This document shows positions 1 through 8,981 of a DNA stretch of 64,000 nt, piece after piece. The notes under the pieces were generated by a model that worked only from the letters and a program-made list of their open reading frames with translations, ran no database searches and was not told where the DNA came from. The stretch lies in contig DASVHQ010000009.1 in assembly GCA_036382515.1 (NCBI GenBank), forward strand, positions 62,001 to 126,000, given 5' to 3'. The DNA is from JADGRF01 sp036382515 (GTDB taxonomy: Bacteria > Myxococcota_A > Polyangia > Polyangiales > JAFGIB01). Every line of letters begins with the position of its first letter. Position 1 is the first letter of the stretch. The translations under genes were made by a program, and so were the position numbers.

Positions 1-1522
1 ACGCGCGGGCATCAAAGGTCTGATGCGGCCCGAGCACCACTGCAGCCATGCCGGCGCGCCCTTCCGTTCCTTGAACCTGCACGCCGTAGACGTTCACCTC
101 GCTGGCGGGCGGCCACTTCGAGATCTGCTCTTGCACCTCGAAAGTCGCGACGTTTTCGCCCTTCCAGCGGAACGTGTCTCCGAGGCGATCCATGAAGAAG
201 AGGTTGCCCATGCGGTCGGCGCGAAGCAGGTCGCCGGTGTTGAACCAGGCGTCGCCCTTGTCGAACGCGTCACGCACGATCTTCTTTTCGCTCGCAGCCT
301 TGTCCTGGTAGCCGTCGAACTCGCCGCGCGGGCGGATCTTGCCGAGCAAGATGCCCGACTCGCCCGCCTTTGCCTTCACGCAGAAACCGCGCGAATCGCG
401 GATGAAGCTTTGCCTGGCCTCGTCCCAGCGCGCCAGTGTCATGCCCGGCAGGAGCCGGCCCACCGACCCGACGGTATTGAACAGGTTGATCGTGATGCAG
501 TTGCCCTCGGTGGCGCCGTAGAATTCCGCGACACGCGCGACGCCGAAGCGCTGCTGAAACGCTTCCCAGATGTCGGGGCGCAGGCCATTGCCCGTCACGA
601 CGCGGACCTTGTGATCGCGATCGCGCGGCGAAGGGTCGGCGTTCATCAGGTAGCGACACAGCTCACCGATGTAGATGAATGACGTCGCGCCCGACTCGCG
701 AACCTCGTCCCAGAAGCGCGAGCGCGAGAACTTGCGAGAAAGCGCCAGGGTCACGCCGGCCGTGATCACGCTGCTGGTGGCCAGAATCACCGCGTTGCTG
801 TGGTAGAGCGGCAGGCAGTTGTAGTGCACGTCGTTTGGGCCGTAGCGCAGGGCCGCGCCGGACCACACGCGCCCGCCGCGAAAGAGGCGGTGATGGCGCA
901 CCACGGCCGCCTTGGGCAAGCCCGTGGTGCCGCTGGTGTAGATGTACGCTGCCTGGTCCTGCAGCGTGTGCGTGCCTGTCTCGACCGGGTTCGCGCTGGA
1001 CGCGTCCTGCAGGTGCGTGGACCACAGCGGCACATCGACGGCACACGGCTCATCGACATCCATGTCGACGTCGACGGCGCCGGGCGCGACATCCGCCAGC
1101 TGCGCACGGATCTCAGCGAAGCGCGGCCAGATTTCCGAGCCCACGATCACCCGACTCGGCACGCAGATGCGAATCGCATGGGCCAGGAGGTCGCCTTGGC
1201 CGTGCGTGTTGATCAGGCTCGAGACGGCGCCGAGCTTGTGCAGCGCAAACATGTGCCACAGGAACTCGGGGCGGTTCTCCATCGCCAGCGCGACGACGTC
1301 GCCCTTACGTACGCCTAGCTTCTTGTAGGCGTCCGCATGCTGGTTGATCAGCGCGTTGCCCTGCGCGTACGTGTACCGCCGCTCACCGAAGATCAGCAGC
1401 AGCTGCTGCGGACGCCGCTCGGCGTGCCGTTCGAGCTGCAGCGCGATGGTCTGATTGCTGGTGGGGCTGTAGAGCGCGAAGCCCTGGATGAGCTTGAGCG
1501 TGCGCTCGATGGCGTAGAGCAT
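1..1522 (-). CDS. Long-chain fatty acyl-CoA synthetase (AMP-dependent), 3' end outside window
   Basis: ATP-dependent activation of fatty acids to acyl-CoA through an acyl-adenylate. About 507 codons are visible and the C-terminus lies beyond base 1. The minus-strand translation carries the adenylate-forming P-loop YTSGTTGLPKAA, the downstream motif EFYGATEGN, and NTGDLLRAD followed by FFMDRLGDTFRWKGENV, which is typical of the long-chain/very-long-chain (FadD6/FATP-like) branch of the ANL family. The start chosen is the ATG at 1522, preceded by GAGGAA at suitable spacing. It is divergent from the lipoprotein at 1738. Family assignment is firm; chain-length preference is inference. Confidence 0.9.
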   Translation of the reverse strand, partial: MLYAIERTLKLIQGFALYSPTSNQTIALQLERHAERRPQQLLLIFGERRYTYAQGNALINQHADAYKKLGVRKGDVVALAMENRPEFLWHMFALHKLGAVSSLINTHGQGDLLAHAIRICVPSRVIVGSEIWPRFAEIRAQLADVAPGAVDVDMDVDEPCAVDVPLWSTHLQDASSANPVETGTHTLQDQAAYIYTSGTTGLPKAAVVRHHRLFRGGRVWSGAALRYGPNDVHYNCLPLYHSNAVILATSSVITAGVTLALSRKFSRSRFWDEVRESGATSFIYIGELCRYLMNADPSPRDRDHKVRVVTGNGLRPDIWEAFQQRFGVARVAEFYGATEGNCITINLFNTVGSVGRLLPGMTLARWDEARQSFIRDSRGFCVKAKAGESGILLGKIRPRGEFDGYQDKAASEKKIVRDAFDKGDAWFNTGDLLRADRMGNLFFMDRLGDTFRWKGENVATFEVQEQISKWPPASEVNVYGVQVQGTEGRAGMAAVVLGPHQTFDARA

Positions 1523-1737
1523 GTGAACTTCCTCGTGGCTTCCCGCGGCCGTTCCGCCGACCCTGGCGGCCCCGCAACGGGCGAAACCTGTAACACAGAT
1601 TCGCTGGCTCGCGGCACCCCCCGACGCCAGGTTGGAACGATCGACGCGCCAGCGCCGGCCAGTCCGGTGTGGCCAGACGGGGCGGCCTGGGCGTATGCTC
1701 CGACGGTCGAGCCGTTGCTCGCTCGGGAGGCCCGCGG

Positions 1738-3246
1738 ATGACTCGCTTCTGCCGCTTAGCGCTTGCTTTTGCAGCTCTTTCAGCCATGTGCGGCCCGGTC
1801 TCGGGCTGCGCGTTCCTCGACGATTTCAGCAAGTTCAAGGCCAAGCAGCCCGCCGCAGACGCCGGCAACGGGGACGCTGGTGGCGGCAGCGCAATGGCCG
1901 ATGGCTCGACCGCTGATGCGGGCGCGGACGCGGCGCCCGCCGACCCCTGCGCGAGTGTGAAGTGCACCAAGCTCGACGGCCCCTGCACGAAGGGCGTGTG
2001 CAAGGCAGGCAAGTGCAGCGCGGTGCCGATCAACGAGGGCAACAGCTGCGCGGCCGGCAAGTGCACCGACAGCCCGGTCTGTACCGCCGGCGAGTGCAAG
2101 GGCACCGCCAAGGACTGCACAGCGATGGACACCGACTGCCAAAAAGGCGTGTGTGACGCGCAGACCGGCAGCTGCGGCTCTACGAACATCAACGAAGGCG
2201 GCAGCTGCAGCGACGGCGACGCCTGCACCACGAGCGACAGCTGCACAGCTGGCGCGTGCGCGGGCACGACAGTCGATTGCTCGAAGTTCACCGACACGTG
2301 CTTGGTTGGAGCGTGCGACCCGGGCACGGGCGATTGTGTGGCCAACGTCGCGCCCGACCACACCACCTGCGACGACAGGCAAGTGTGTACCACGGCGAGC
2401 GAGTGCAGCTCCGGCAACTGCGTGGGCACGGTCAACGCGCCGCTGACGACCGCGTGCAACGACTACAACGACTGCACCGGCACCACGCAAAAACCTGACC
2501 ACTGCGACGGCTCCGGCAACTGCACCAGCGGTGACAACGTCACTGCGGGCACCGCGTGCGACGACAACAACGACTGCACTGGCCCAGCCGCCAGCGACAA
2601 GTGCGATGGCGCGGGGAAATGCAGCGGCGCCAGCGTCGCCAATGGCACGGCCTGCCAGACGCAGTGCCGCACGGCAGCCACCTGCGTCGCCGGCGAGTGC
2701 CACGACGCGAAAGGCAAAAGCTCGTTCAACCCCCAGTGCACGTTCAACTGGTGTGGCAACGAGAAGCTCTGCGACGTCACATATAAGAACGACGGCACGT
2801 GCGACTGCGGCTGCAACGCTCTCTTCGACGACAGTGCAGACTGCAACCCGTGCAGCGCACAGATGTGCACCTCGAAGGACGCCGTGGATCCTGACCACCC
2901 TTCGCGCACCACGGCACACGTCGGCGCGCAGCAATGTGACAGCTCGACCGGCGCAGCTCGTACAGACTGCCCGGTCAGCTACAAGACCAACGGTCAATGC
3001 GACTGCGGGTGCCAGTTCGTGGACCCCGAGTGCAGCGGCGGTAACTGCTGCATGGACGGCACCGGCAGCGCGGGCGCACCGGACCGTGTGGGCTGTGCGG
3101 ACGTCTTCGTCCAGGAGTGCGTGTGCAGCAGCTTCCCGTACCACGACCCATTCTGCTGCGATCGCGATCCGAACACCGGCGGCGGGCACTGGGACGCGAC
3201 GTGCGCGGCGGAGGCCACCGCACTGGGCTGCGCGGTCTGCCCGTAG
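1738..3246 (+). CDS. Large Cys-rich lipoprotein of unknown function
   Basis: A 502-residue exported protein. The start is the ATG at 1738 behind GGGAGG; the N-terminus has a basic start, a hydrophobic segment and a lipobox ending VSGC, so a lipidated outer-surface protein is likely. After a short Asp/Ala/Gly linker the body is packed with regularly spaced cysteines in repeated units of the form C-x(n)-DGxC and CTTxxxC, with many Thr, Asn and Asp, which suggests a chain of disulfide-bonded mini-domains. Such Cys-rich lipoproteins are common in myxobacteria, mostly without known role. A hairpin follows at 3259. Function not recognised. Confidence 0.85.
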   Translation: MTRFCRLALAFAALSAMCGPVSGCAFLDDFSKFKAKQPAADAGNGDAGGGSAMADGSTADAGADAAPADPCASVKCTKLDGPCTKGVCKAGKCSAVPINEGNSCAAGKCTDSPVCTAGECKGTAKDCTAMDTDCQKGVCDAQTGSCGSTNINEGGSCSDGDACTTSDSCTAGACAGTTVDCSKFTDTCLVGACDPGTGDCVANVAPDHTTCDDRQVCTTASECSSGNCVGTVNAPLTTACNDYNDCTGTTQKPDHCDGSGNCTSGDNVTAGTACDDNNDCTGPAASDKCDGAGKCSGASVANGTACQTQCRTAATCVAGECHDAKGKSSFNPQCTFNWCGNEKLCDVTYKNDGTCDCGCNALFDDSADCNPCSAQMCTSKDAVDPDHPSRTTAHVGAQQCDSSTGAARTDCPVSYKTNGQCDCGCQFVDPECSGGNCCMDGTGSAGAPDRVGCADVFVQECVCSSFPYHDPFCCDRDPNTGGGHWDATCAAEATALGCAVCP

Positions 3247-3258
3247 CGCGAAGGGAAA

Positions 3259-3278
3259 CCGCCACGATCACGTGGCGG
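3259..3278 (-). terminator. Hairpin, probable terminator of the minus-strand gene
   Basis: Perfect 8-bp stem CCGCCACG/CGTGGCGG with the four-base loop ATCA, lying between convergent genes. Read on the minus strand the stem is followed by TTTCCCTT, a weak U-rich tract, so it could end transcription of the pseudo-receiver gene. On the plus strand there is no U tract, so termination of the lipoprotein mRNA is less certain. Confidence 0.5.
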
Positions 3279-3409
3279 CAACGTAGACGCGAGCAGCGCG
3301 TGCTGCGCTGAGTTCATGACGCGTTCACGCGTCGCGCAGACTCGCGCTGCCACGCGGCACACTCGCGCCGTGCCACCCACCAGCGATCCATGCCGAGCGC
3401 AGCGATCGA

Positions 3410-5314
3410 CTACTCTGGCAGGCGAGTCCGCTTCTGCTCTTCGAGCAAACCGAGCCCAATCGCCATGGCCTTGCGCACGCGCTCGAGGATCTCGTCATCA
3501 CTCTTGAGCTTCGCCTGTGCCCGCTCGAACTCGGAGCTCACAGCGGAGAGTCGCTGCGCCTTGTCGTCGCGGTCGCCGGTCACGCTGCGCAGTTGCTGCT
3601 CGGCGTGGTTCCGCGCGGTCTCAGTCTCTTCGTGCCGCTCTTCGAGCAGCGCGTAGCGCGACTCGGACTCCGAGAGCGCCTTGCCGACGCGCGCCATGTC
3701 CTGCTTGTGCTTGTCGGTCTGCTCGGCCAGCTCCGCGCCGTGCTTCTGCGACAACTGCTCACGCGTGGTGCGCAGCTCGTTCTCGTGGGCAGCGAGTGCC
3801 GCCGCGAGCTCCGCCTTGTGTGCGCCAGCCTGATCGGCCAGCTTTGCTTCTTGCTCGGCCTTCAGCTGCGCACGCAGCTCTTCCAGCTCGCTGCGCTTGC
3901 GCTGCTCCGCGCGCTCCGCCGCCGCTTTCTGGGCGACCACATGTTCTTCGCGAAGCTCGGACAGCTCCTCGGCGTGCGCGCGCTGTTGCGCAGCCAGCGC
4001 GTGCTGCTGCGCTTCCTTCTGCTTCTCACTCGCAACCGCGTGCTCAGCCCGTAGCTTGGCAAGCGCATCTGCGTGGCTGCTGCGCAGCTCCTCGAGGTCC
4101 AGCTGCTGCTGGGCCTTGATGCCGTCGAGCTCGCCGCCGAGCTCCTTGACCTTCAGGTCGCTGCGCTCCAGCCGCGCCTTCATGTCGTCCAGGCGCTTCT
4201 TCGAGCTTTCCTTGTCGGTCGTGAGCGCGGCGACGATCTCGCTCTTCTTCTCGACCTCGCGCTGCAGCTCCGCTGCCTTGTCGTGCGTGTCCTGCAGCTC
4301 GCGCTCGACCACCAGGCTCTTGTCACTCGACTCGATCAGCTGCTTATCGCGCGCGGTCACCTGGTCGCGCAGATCGAGCAGCTCACGATCCTTGCGATTG
4401 AGCTGCTCACGCAAGTCGAGCAGCTCGCGACTGGACACGCCGCCTGTCTTCTTCGCGGCGTCCAGCGCCTTCTCTGCGCCCGATGCGCGTTGCTCCGCGA
4501 CGGTCGCGCGCTTGTCGGCGGCCTGCGTCTTCTGCTCCGCGGCCGCGAGCTCGCGCTTCCACCGCTCGAGTTCCGCCGTGTGCGCCGCGCTGGGTTCCGC
4601 GGGTGCGGTGCTCATGCGCGGCGCCGGGGCCACGCGTTCGGCAGCCGCGACAGAAGCACGCGGTGCGGGCGCAACCGGCTCTGCCGCGGGCGTGACCTGC
4701 GGCGCAGCCGGCTCATCACCGAGCACAAGCGATTCCAGCGCCTGGTCCGCAAACTCGTCCACCGCGGTCGTGACCTGCGGGGCAGCCTGCACGGCGGCGG
4801 CCACCGGTGGTGCGGCCGGCGCGGTCGCTTCCGGCTCGAGCTCCGCCTCGGTTTCGTCGGAGATCACGATCACGTCCTCTTCGACAGCGTCGTCGATCTC
4901 GATCGTTTCCTCTTCGGGCTCGGCCGCGCCTGCGCCGTTACTCTCGGGCACGAACCGCTTCACGCGCTCGAGCAGCTCGGCAAATGCAATCGGCTTACGA
5001 ACGTATTCGTCGGCACGGGTGCGCAGCTTCTTGTGCTGCTCGAAGGTCTCCTCGTCGACTTCGCTCGACAAGATAACCAGCGGCACGTTCTCGAGCTCGG
5101 CCGTCTTCTTGATCTTCTTGCAGACCAGGAACCCGTTCATGCCGGGTAGCTCGATGGTCAGCAGGATCAGATCGGGCTTGTTGCCCTGCGCGATCTCGAG
5201 ACCCGACGGCCCATCGCTCGCGATATCGACCTGTGCACCTAAGCGCTCGAAGCTCGTCTTGACTTCACCGGCGAAGCTCGCGTCGCTCTCGAAAAAAAGA
5301 ATGCGCTGGCTCAT
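3410..5314 (-). CDS. AglZ/FrzS-like pseudo-receiver coiled-coil protein
   Basis: A 634-residue protein. Residues 1-120 form a response-regulator receiver fold, but the canonical phosphoacceptor Asp in the PDLILLxIELPGMNG stretch is Thr53; the conserved Lys survives in YVRKP. Residues 130-250 are an acidic then Ala/Pro-rich linker. Residues 250-620 are a long, highly charged heptad-rich coiled coil. This architecture, with the stretch TFEQHKKLRTRADEYVRKP, resembles AglZ and FrzS, polar regulators of gliding and pilus motility in Myxococcus. Family knowledge says these pseudo-receivers act by protein contacts rather than phosphorylation. The role in motility here is inference; no motility genes are adjacent. 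Confidence 0.8.
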   Translation of the reverse strand: MSQRILFFESDASFAGEVKTSFERLGAQVDIASDGPSGLEIAQGNKPDLILLTIELPGMNGFLVCKKIKKTAELENVPLVILSSEVDEETFEQHKKLRTRADEYVRKPIAFAELLERVKRFVPESNGAGAAEPEEETIEIDDAVEEDVIVISDETEAELEPEATAPAAPPVAAAVQAAPQVTTAVDEFADQALESLVLGDEPAAPQVTPAAEPVAPAPRASVAAAERVAPAPRMSTAPAEPSAAHTAELERWKRELAAAEQKTQAADKRATVAEQRASGAEKALDAAKKTGGVSSRELLDLREQLNRKDRELLDLRDQVTARDKQLIESSDKSLVVERELQDTHDKAAELQREVEKKSEIVAALTTDKESSKKRLDDMKARLERSDLKVKELGGELDGIKAQQQLDLEELRSSHADALAKLRAEHAVASEKQKEAQQHALAAQQRAHAEELSELREEHVVAQKAAAERAEQRKRSELEELRAQLKAEQEAKLADQAGAHKAELAAALAAHENELRTTREQLSQKHGAELAEQTDKHKQDMARVGKALSESESRYALLEERHEETETARNHAEQQLRSVTGDRDDKAQRLSAVSSEFERAQAKLKSDDEILERVRKAMAIGLGLLEEQKRTRLPE

Positions 5315-5462
5315 CCCGCTCCTCTGGGTGTCGGAACACGCGGCACGTGGCCAACATCACGGAATTGCAAGGATAGTGGCGCGGCTTCTGCAGTGTCAAC
5401 GACAACGCGTCGGATCGGTGCAAAAGCAGCGCGCCTAGGCGCAGCAGACAACCCGATCGGCG

Positions 5463-6290
5463 TCAGTAAGGGATGCGCGCAGTGGCCACCAGGCGTAGCA
5501 AGCTCTTCTGATCCAGGTCACCGGTGAACGCGTAGACGATACCGTTCTGCTCCATGATCGGCACCGTGTAGCCCTGTAGGGTCTGGTAGGTGACGTCGCG
5601 ATCACCCACGTGTACGTGGTGCGCGCCGCGACGGCCGAGCTCCCCCTCCGCGCTGAGCGCGTGTGCCAGGCTCCCATCGGGCTTGAACGCCACGATCGTG
5701 AGCCGACTGTCGCCTACGCTGTAATAGAGCTTGGCAGCTTGATGCGGACCGACCTGCGAGACGCGGGCGCCGAGAAAATGCACGCTCGGCTCACCGAACT
5801 CCACCGAACGCACGCGAAAGCCGACCTTGTCGCGGAACCAGCTGGTTGCTTGCTCGGGGACTTGCGTGCTGATCTCGGTGGGCAGCTCGTCTTTGTGACG
5901 ATCGACCACGTCGCGCACGATGTCGAGTGCAGGCGCCATGCCGGCCATTTCCACGCGACCGGCATCGGTGCCGAGCACGGAGCCCAAGACCAGCAACACC
6001 GACGCCGCGACCGCTGCGACCGTCATCCAAACGTGACCGGGCTGCCGCTCGTCCTCGTCCACGCGCACGGCTGCAAGCGCATCGCTGACACGCAGCCGCA
6101 AGTGACCCGGCGCAGGCGCAGGCACCGCCAGCTGCGCTTGGAGCTCACCCTTGAGCGCGCGCAGAAACGCGAGATCTTCGGCGCACGCGGCACACGTCAA
6201 AAGGTGCTGCTCGATCTCGAGCATGGGGCTCGGCTCGAGCTCGGCGTCGACGAATGCCGACAGATGCTTCTCGACCAACTTGCAGTCCAT
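5463..6290 (-). CDS. Zinc-finger anti-sigma factor, membrane anchored
   Basis: A 275-residue protein. The N-terminus has the anti-sigma ZAS signature: a conserved His region followed by HLLTCAAC at residues 29-36, for zinc-dependent binding of an ECF sigma factor. A single membrane segment lies near residues 85-107 (WMTVAAVAASVLLVLGSVLG), with a C-terminal domain that should lie outside the membrane. Its ATG overlaps the stop of the sigma gene (TGATG), so the two are translationally coupled. It most likely holds that sigma factor inactive until an envelope signal; the signal cannot be read from the sequence. Confidence 0.88.
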   Translation of the reverse strand: MDCKLVEKHLSAFVDAELEPSPMLEIEQHLLTCAACAEDLAFLRALKGELQAQLAVPAPAPGHLRLRVSDALAAVRVDEDERQPGHVWMTVAAVAASVLLVLGSVLGTDAGRVEMAGMAPALDIVRDVVDRHKDELPTEISTQVPEQATSWFRDKVGFRVRSVEFGEPSVHFLGARVSQVGPHQAAKLYYSVGDSRLTIVAFKPDGSLAHALSAEGELGRRGAHHVHVGDRDVTYQTLQGYTVPIMEQNGIVYAFTGDLDQKSLLRLVATARIPY

Positions 6291-6964
6291 CAGCCGCGAC
6301 TCCTTTCGCGGTGCTCGCGACGATAGCTCGCGAGCGACACGGGTTCTTCTGCTTTGGATCCTGCGACTGCGGTCTGCGGCGCCTTGGCTACCTGCAGCCC
6401 GAGGCTCTCGCCGTGCTCGGCCAAGCGCTGCTGCAGCGTGCGGCGAGCGCGATGCAGCCGCGACATGACGGTGCCGATCGGGCAGCCGACGACCTCGGCG
6501 ATCTCCTTGTAGCTTAGCTCCTCGACGTCGGCGAGGATCACCACCGTTCGGTGATCGTCAGGCAACTCGGCCAGCGCCGCCTGCAGCTCGCGCGCGACGA
6601 CCGGCCGCAGCGCATCCTCCTGCGGTTCCATGAGCGCACGCAGAGCGCCGCGCCCGATCGTGGCTTCGCCCGCCGGCTCGTGGCTCATCGACTCGGCGAT
6701 GGCGTGCTCTTTCACGTGGCGGCGATACTTGTTCACGAACGAGTTGAACTGGATGCGCAGGAGCCACGCCTTGAGGTTCGAGCCGCGCTCGAAGCGTTCG
6801 TAGAAACGCAGCGCCTTGACGAAGGTGTCCTGCACCAGATCCTCGGCATCGGCCGGCGAACGCGTCAGGCGCAGAGCATGCGCGTAGAGCGTGTCGAGGT
6901 ACTGCAGGGCGTCGGCCTCGAACTCGCGCTGTTGTTTGCTCTTTTGCGGTTGGAACCAGCCCAT
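6290..6964 (-). CDS. ECF RNA polymerase sigma factor
   Basis: A 224-residue sigma-70 family protein of the ECF type. Region 2 is clear near residues 10-80 (YAHALRLTRSPADAEDLVQD, then LKAWLLRIQFNSFVN), and region 4 near 140-190 (LPDDHRTVVILADVEELSYK, then IGTVMSRLHRARRTL). An acidic/Ala linker separates the regions. I chose the ATG at 6964 behind AGAGGA instead of the upstream ATG at 7021, which lacks a ribosome-binding site and would add a non-homologous extension. It is the first gene of a pair with the anti-sigma factor. Target genes are not identifiable here. Confidence 0.9.
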   Translation of the reverse strand: MGWFQPQKSKQQREFEADALQYLDTLYAHALRLTRSPADAEDLVQDTFVKALRFYERFERGSNLKAWLLRIQFNSFVNKYRRHVKEHAIAESMSHEPAGEATIGRGALRALMEPQEDALRPVVARELQAALAELPDDHRTVVILADVEELSYKEIAEVVGCPIGTVMSRLHRARRTLQQRLAEHGESLGLQVAKAPQTAVAGSKAEEPVSLASYRREHRERSRG

Positions 6965-7073
6965 GCGTCCTCTTGTGTAGCTCAACCGTGCGCGAGGCCC
7001 AGGTATTTCATGCTTGCCCATCCGTATCGCACACGATACTAGTCACGCGGGCCAGGTCGAGGCAGGATTAGCC

Positions 7074-7814
7074 ATGCTGTCGGCCGAGGAGCAGACCGAT
7101 CTGCTGGCCAAGCGCATTGCGGCGATCCTGGATCCAGGCGTGCGGGCCGCGTACGTGCGCCATACGCTGCTGGGACTGGCAGCGGCGGACGTCGCCGACG
7201 TGTTGATCGTGACCCGAGCGCATGCCGAGGCGCACAGCCCGCGCCACGAGAGCTTGCTGACCGCCCTCTCCCTCGCCCTCGCCGACGAAGCCTGCGCAGC
7301 CCTGCGGCAGACCGTGGCCGCCCTGCTCGAGGTGCGCGATCAACGGAGCTTGGCCCGCAGTCTGCGACGCGATGCGGCCGAAGGCGAAGACGACGCGCAG
7401 CGTGTTCCAGACTTCGGCATGGGGCGCACTGTCACGCTCGGCGAGCGCAAGTCGCTGGCGCGGCGGCGGGATCGCGAGCTGATCTCGCGCGTGATCCGAG
7501 ATCCCCATCCGGACGTGATCCGGATCCTGCTCCTGAACCCGCGCTTGACGGAGAACGACGTGCTGCGGCTGTGCGCGCGACGACCGGTGGCGAGCGACGC
7601 GCTGCGCGAGGTCTTCCGCTGCCAGCGCTGGATCGTGCGCTATGCGATCCGCCTGGCGCTGATCCTGAACCCGTACACGCCGCTCGATGTCGCACTGCAG
7701 CTCACGCCGTTGTTGCACGACCAAGACCTGCGACGCGTGCTGGAGGCCGCGGATCTACCGCGCGAGTTGCACGCGGCCTGCCGACGGCGAGCCGAAGAGG
7801 GCGTGCTGCACTGA
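7074..7814 (+). CDS. Conserved helical protein, DUF2336/HEAT-like, unknown function
   Basis: A 246-residue, Ala/Leu/Arg-rich protein with no signal peptide or membrane segment. The second half reads as short helical repeats (ELISRVIRDPHPDVIRILL, then NPRLTENDVLRLCARRPV) resembling the HEAT-like repeats seen in DUF2336-type proteins. The start at ATG 7074 follows CAGGA; an in-frame ATG at 7014 would overlap the upstream region of the sigma gene. It is divergent from the ECF sigma gene, and proteins of this kind may act as scaffolds in signalling, but nothing catalytic can be seen. Confidence 0.7.
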   Translation: MLSAEEQTDLLAKRIAAILDPGVRAAYVRHTLLGLAAADVADVLIVTRAHAEAHSPRHESLLTALSLALADEACAALRQTVAALLEVRDQRSLARSLRRDAAEGEDDAQRVPDFGMGRTVTLGERKSLARRRDRELISRVIRDPHPDVIRILLLNPRLTENDVLRLCARRPVASDALREVFRCQRWIVRYAIRLALILNPYTPLDVALQLTPLLHDQDLRRVLEAADLPRELHAACRRRAEEGVLH

Positions 7815-7833
7815 CGGACGCGCCGCGCAGGGG

Positions 7834-7880
7834 CGTCGTCACGCGTCGTCACGTGTCGTCAAGCGTCGTCGTGGTCGTCG
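7834..7880. repeat. Degenerate 10-bp tandem repeat across the tatA stop codon
   Basis: Consecutive units CGTCGTCACG, CGTCGTCACG, TGTCGTCAAG, CGTCGTCGTG and a partial fifth run at an exact 10-base period. The array covers the end of tatA on the minus strand, where it encodes an Asp/His-rich tail, and continues beyond the stop. Because 10 is not a multiple of three, gain or loss of a unit would change the TatA tail and stop position. Confidence 0.75.
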
Positions 7881-8098
7881 GATAGCTCGGCATCGCTGAC
7901 GTCGGCTTCGTGACCGCGCGTCTTCGGTGAGCCCAGCTTGGTCACTTCAATGTCGTCGTTCTGTGCCATGCCGCGCTTGAAGCGGCGGATGGTCTTGCCG
8001 ACCGTCTCCCCCAGCTGCGGCAAACGCGAAGCACCGAAGACCAACACCAGGAGCATCAGGATGACGATGAGCTCGGGTAATCCGATGTTGCTGCACAT
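7859..8098 (-). CDS. tatA: Sec-independent translocase subunit TatA/TatB-like
   Basis: A 79-residue protein of the Tat translocase, which moves folded proteins across the inner membrane. It has the family order: a short N-terminal tail, one membrane helix (IGLPELIVILMLLVLVFG), the hinge FGASRLPQLGETVGKTIRRF with the conserved Phe-Gly and an amphipathic helix, then a charged tail ending in Asp/His residues. The ATG at 8098 puts the helix at the correct place; upstream codons read as low-complexity sequence. No tatC is nearby. Length and hinge suit TatA better than TatB. Confidence 0.88.
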   Translation of the reverse strand: MCSNIGLPELIVILMLLVLVFGASRLPQLGETVGKTIRRFKRGMAQNDDIEVTKLGSPKTRGHEADVSDAELSDDHDDA

Positions 8099-8194
8099 GG
8101 TCCGGTACGCGCCCGCTGCAAGAACCGCGCAGAGCGTACGTGCGGCCGGAGGTGACGGCAAGGCTCGGCTGGCGGATACTGCGGCCGTCCGACC

Positions 8195-8980
8195 ATGCGC
8201 CCCATTGCCGAGATCGACCCGCAAGCATGCCGAGCGCTCCAGGGCGTCGTCTTCGACGTCGACGACACCCTGACGCGCGGCGGACGACTGGAGGCCGAAG
8301 CGTACGCGGCCCTGTGGGCGCTGCAGCGCGCCGGGCTTCTGCTCGTGGCGGTGACGGGCCGACCGATTGGGTTCGCCGAGCTGATGGCGCGACAGTGGCC
8401 GGTGAATCTGGCCGTCGGGGAAAACGGTGCGGGCTACGTGCGGGTCACCGAGCGCGAGCTGCGGGTCGGCTTCTTCGAAGACGATGCCGCGCGTGGCCGA
8501 GAGCGCGAGCTGCTACAACGGGTCGCGGCGCGCATGCGCGTTGAAGCACCGTGGGCGCAAGTGACCGACGACCACTGGGCGCGACGCTGTGACCTCGCCT
8601 TCGACGTCGGCGAGCGCGTCACGCTGTCGGCCGAGCAGATCGAGCAGGTCGTGCGCGTGATGCAGGCTGAGGGCGCGCGTACGGTGGTCTCGAGCGTGCA
8701 TGCGCACGCGATGCTCGGAAGCTACGACAAGGCGTCGGGCGTGGTGCGCGCGTGCCAGCGTGAGCTGAACGTGGACCTTGCGGTCGAGCGTGCACGCTGG
8801 CTGTTCGTGGGCGATAGCGGCAACGACGCGGCCGCGTTCGCGTTCTTCCCGCTGAGTGCGGCGGTGGCGAACGTCACGCCGCATCTTGCGCGGCTGCCCG
8901 TGGCGCCCGCCTACGTGAGCGAGGCGGATCGCGGACTTGGCTTTGCGGAAATCGCTCGCACGGTCCTGGAGCGGCGCTGA
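8195..8980 (+). CDS. HAD-superfamily phosphatase, Cof/phosphomannomutase-like type
   Basis: A 261-residue hydrolase. Motif I is FDVDDTLT near residues 19-26, with the two catalytic Asp; motif II is the Thr of VAVTGRP; a Lys lies in the middle (SYDKASG) and motif IV is FVGDSGNDAAAF. The spacing, with a cap domain between motifs II and III, fits the Cof-type (class IIB) HAD phosphatases that act on sugar phosphates and similar metabolites. The substrate is unknown. It is the first gene of a compact plus-strand operon; the next gene starts one base after its stop. Confidence 0.85.
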   Translation: MRPIAEIDPQACRALQGVVFDVDDTLTRGGRLEAEAYAALWALQRAGLLLVAVTGRPIGFAELMARQWPVNLAVGENGAGYVRVTERELRVGFFEDDAARGRERELLQRVAARMRVEAPWAQVTDDHWARRCDLAFDVGERVTLSAEQIEQVVRVMQAEGARTVVSSVHAHAMLGSYDKASGVVRACQRELNVDLAVERARWLFVGDSGNDAAAFAFFPLSAAVANVTPHLARLPVAPAYVSEADRGLGFAEIARTVLERR

Positions 8981-8981
8981 C

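Noticed and set aside
7834..7880. CRISPR-like array
   Set aside because: The unit is only 10 bases with no spacers; it is a simple tandem repeat. No cas genes are present anywhere in the window.
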